Part shown: piece after piece, positions 14,027 to 14,348 of the stretch
Layout: each line of letters opens with the position of its first letter
How positions within the stretch are numbered: position 1 is the stretch's first letter
Assembly: GCA_903837025.1 (NCBI GenBank)
Contig: CAILTC010000480.1
Location: forward strand, 1 to 14,348
Length of the DNA: 14,348 nucleotides
DNA from: an uncultured Bacteroidota bacterium
Lineage (GTDB): Bacteria; Bacteroidota; Bacteroidia; Flavobacteriales; Flavobacteriaceae
Direction of reading: 5' to 3'
Translations under genes and position numbers: made by a program
The notes under the pieces: model-generated
Database searches by the model: none
What the model was told of the DNA's origin: nothing
The model's input: only the letters and a program-made list of their open reading frames with translations

Positions 14027-14164
14027 AACCGATTCAGGCAAAGTAGGAGATAATGTATATTTACTTGTCAAGACTCAAATTGCGAATTTTAGATTGCAGG
14101 TAGTAGAACGCAGTTTAAAGATTCAACTTTCCTATTGCTTTAAAATTGCAATTGAAATGACTTC

Positions 14165-14348
14165 TTATTTATTTTTTCTCATTCTGTAAATAGCATAAAA
14201 AACACCTCCTACAAGTAAATAAGGAATTACCATTAAGTAAACAATTCCGTTATTTACAGCTTGTGCTTTCGCTACATTTCCTTCTCCAGCCAAAGCGGCA
14301 CGACACATGTCGCATTGTGCATTTGCACCAATGTGTAACAACAAAAAA
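14165..14348 (-). CDS. Small CxxC-containing membrane protein, 3' part only (runs off window end)
   Basis: The last 60 codons plus stop (TAA at 14167-14165) are in the window; the start lies beyond 14348. The visible part opens with the end of a hydrophobic signal-like stretch (FLLLHIGANAQ, likely cleavage after ANA). It continues with a CDMC motif, then AVNNGIVYLMVIPYLLVGGVFYAIY as one membrane helix, and ends in the basic tail RMRKNK. I recall small flavobacterial proteins of about 70-80 residues with C-x-MCRAAL near the N-terminus and NNGIVYLMVIPYLLV after it, all uncharacterised. The CxxC could bind metal or be redox active on the periplasmic side, which is inference. It converges on the DUF4403 gene. 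Confidence 0.75.
   Translation of the reverse strand, partial: FLLLHIGANAQCDMCRAALAGEGNVAKAQAVNNGIVYLMVIPYLLVGGVFYAIYRMRKNK

Noticed and set aside
14116..14147. TTTAAAG…CTTTAAA inverted repeat as terminator of the small membrane protein gene
   Set aside because: The stem is seven bases, AT-only apart from one pair, with a 17-base loop; this is expected by chance in such AT-rich sequence.

Overview
The window looks like chromosomal DNA of a Flavobacterium-like member of the Flavobacteriaceae (Bacteroidota). The composition is strongly AT-rich. Several genes carry the Bacteroidota -7 promoter element TAnnTTTG, usually about 20-25 bases before the start codon. Many proteins belong to families or versions I associate with this group: an Nfu with a duplicated N-terminal domain, a DUF4403 lipoprotein, a membrane-anchored MutS-like ATPase and a split MacB-type exporter. 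The genus is inferred from style and not proven. I see no insertion sequence, phage gene, CRISPR array, tRNA or rRNA.

Left part (1-2376, + strand): an Fe-S cluster carrier/scaffold of the NifU/Nfu type, a small alanine-rich amphipathic-helix protein of unknown function, and a small-conductance mechanosensitive channel (MscS family). A perfect hairpin with a T-run lies between the last two, just downstream of a good promoter element.

Centre (2379-10258, - strand, transcribed right to left): a tripartite efflux locus in the order ABC ATPase, MacB/FtsX-type permease 1, permease 2, HlyD/MacA-type adaptor 1, TolC-type outer membrane channel, adaptor 2, followed by tsaB (tRNA t6A synthesis). The ATPase and the two permeases are tightly coupled (8-base overlap, 2-base gap). 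tolC has its own promoter-like element, so the cluster may be two transcription units. The outstanding feature is adaptor 2 (3113-4408). It is interrupted by a single in-frame TAA at 3941-3943, with intact coding on both sides and no frame change. The stop falls just after the TolC-docking tip of the helical hairpin. tsaB, likely an important gene, sits directly downstream, begins with TTG, and has four perfect TTTTAGA heptamers abutting its start codon.

Right part (10488-14348): a MutS-like ATPase with four predicted membrane segments (- strand, with a strong terminator), a 310-base divergent spacer containing an imperfect palindrome and short repeats, a DUF4403 lipoprotein (+ strand), a GC-rich palindromic repeat, and the 3' part of a small CxxC membrane protein gene (- strand) that runs off the end.

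Most of the window is ordinary housekeeping and envelope content. The best leads are the nonsense-split adaptor in a locus with doubled permeases and adaptors, the promoter followed at once by a terminator-like hairpin before mscS, and the membrane-bound MutS-like ATPase. I did not find convincing evidence of a wholly new system.
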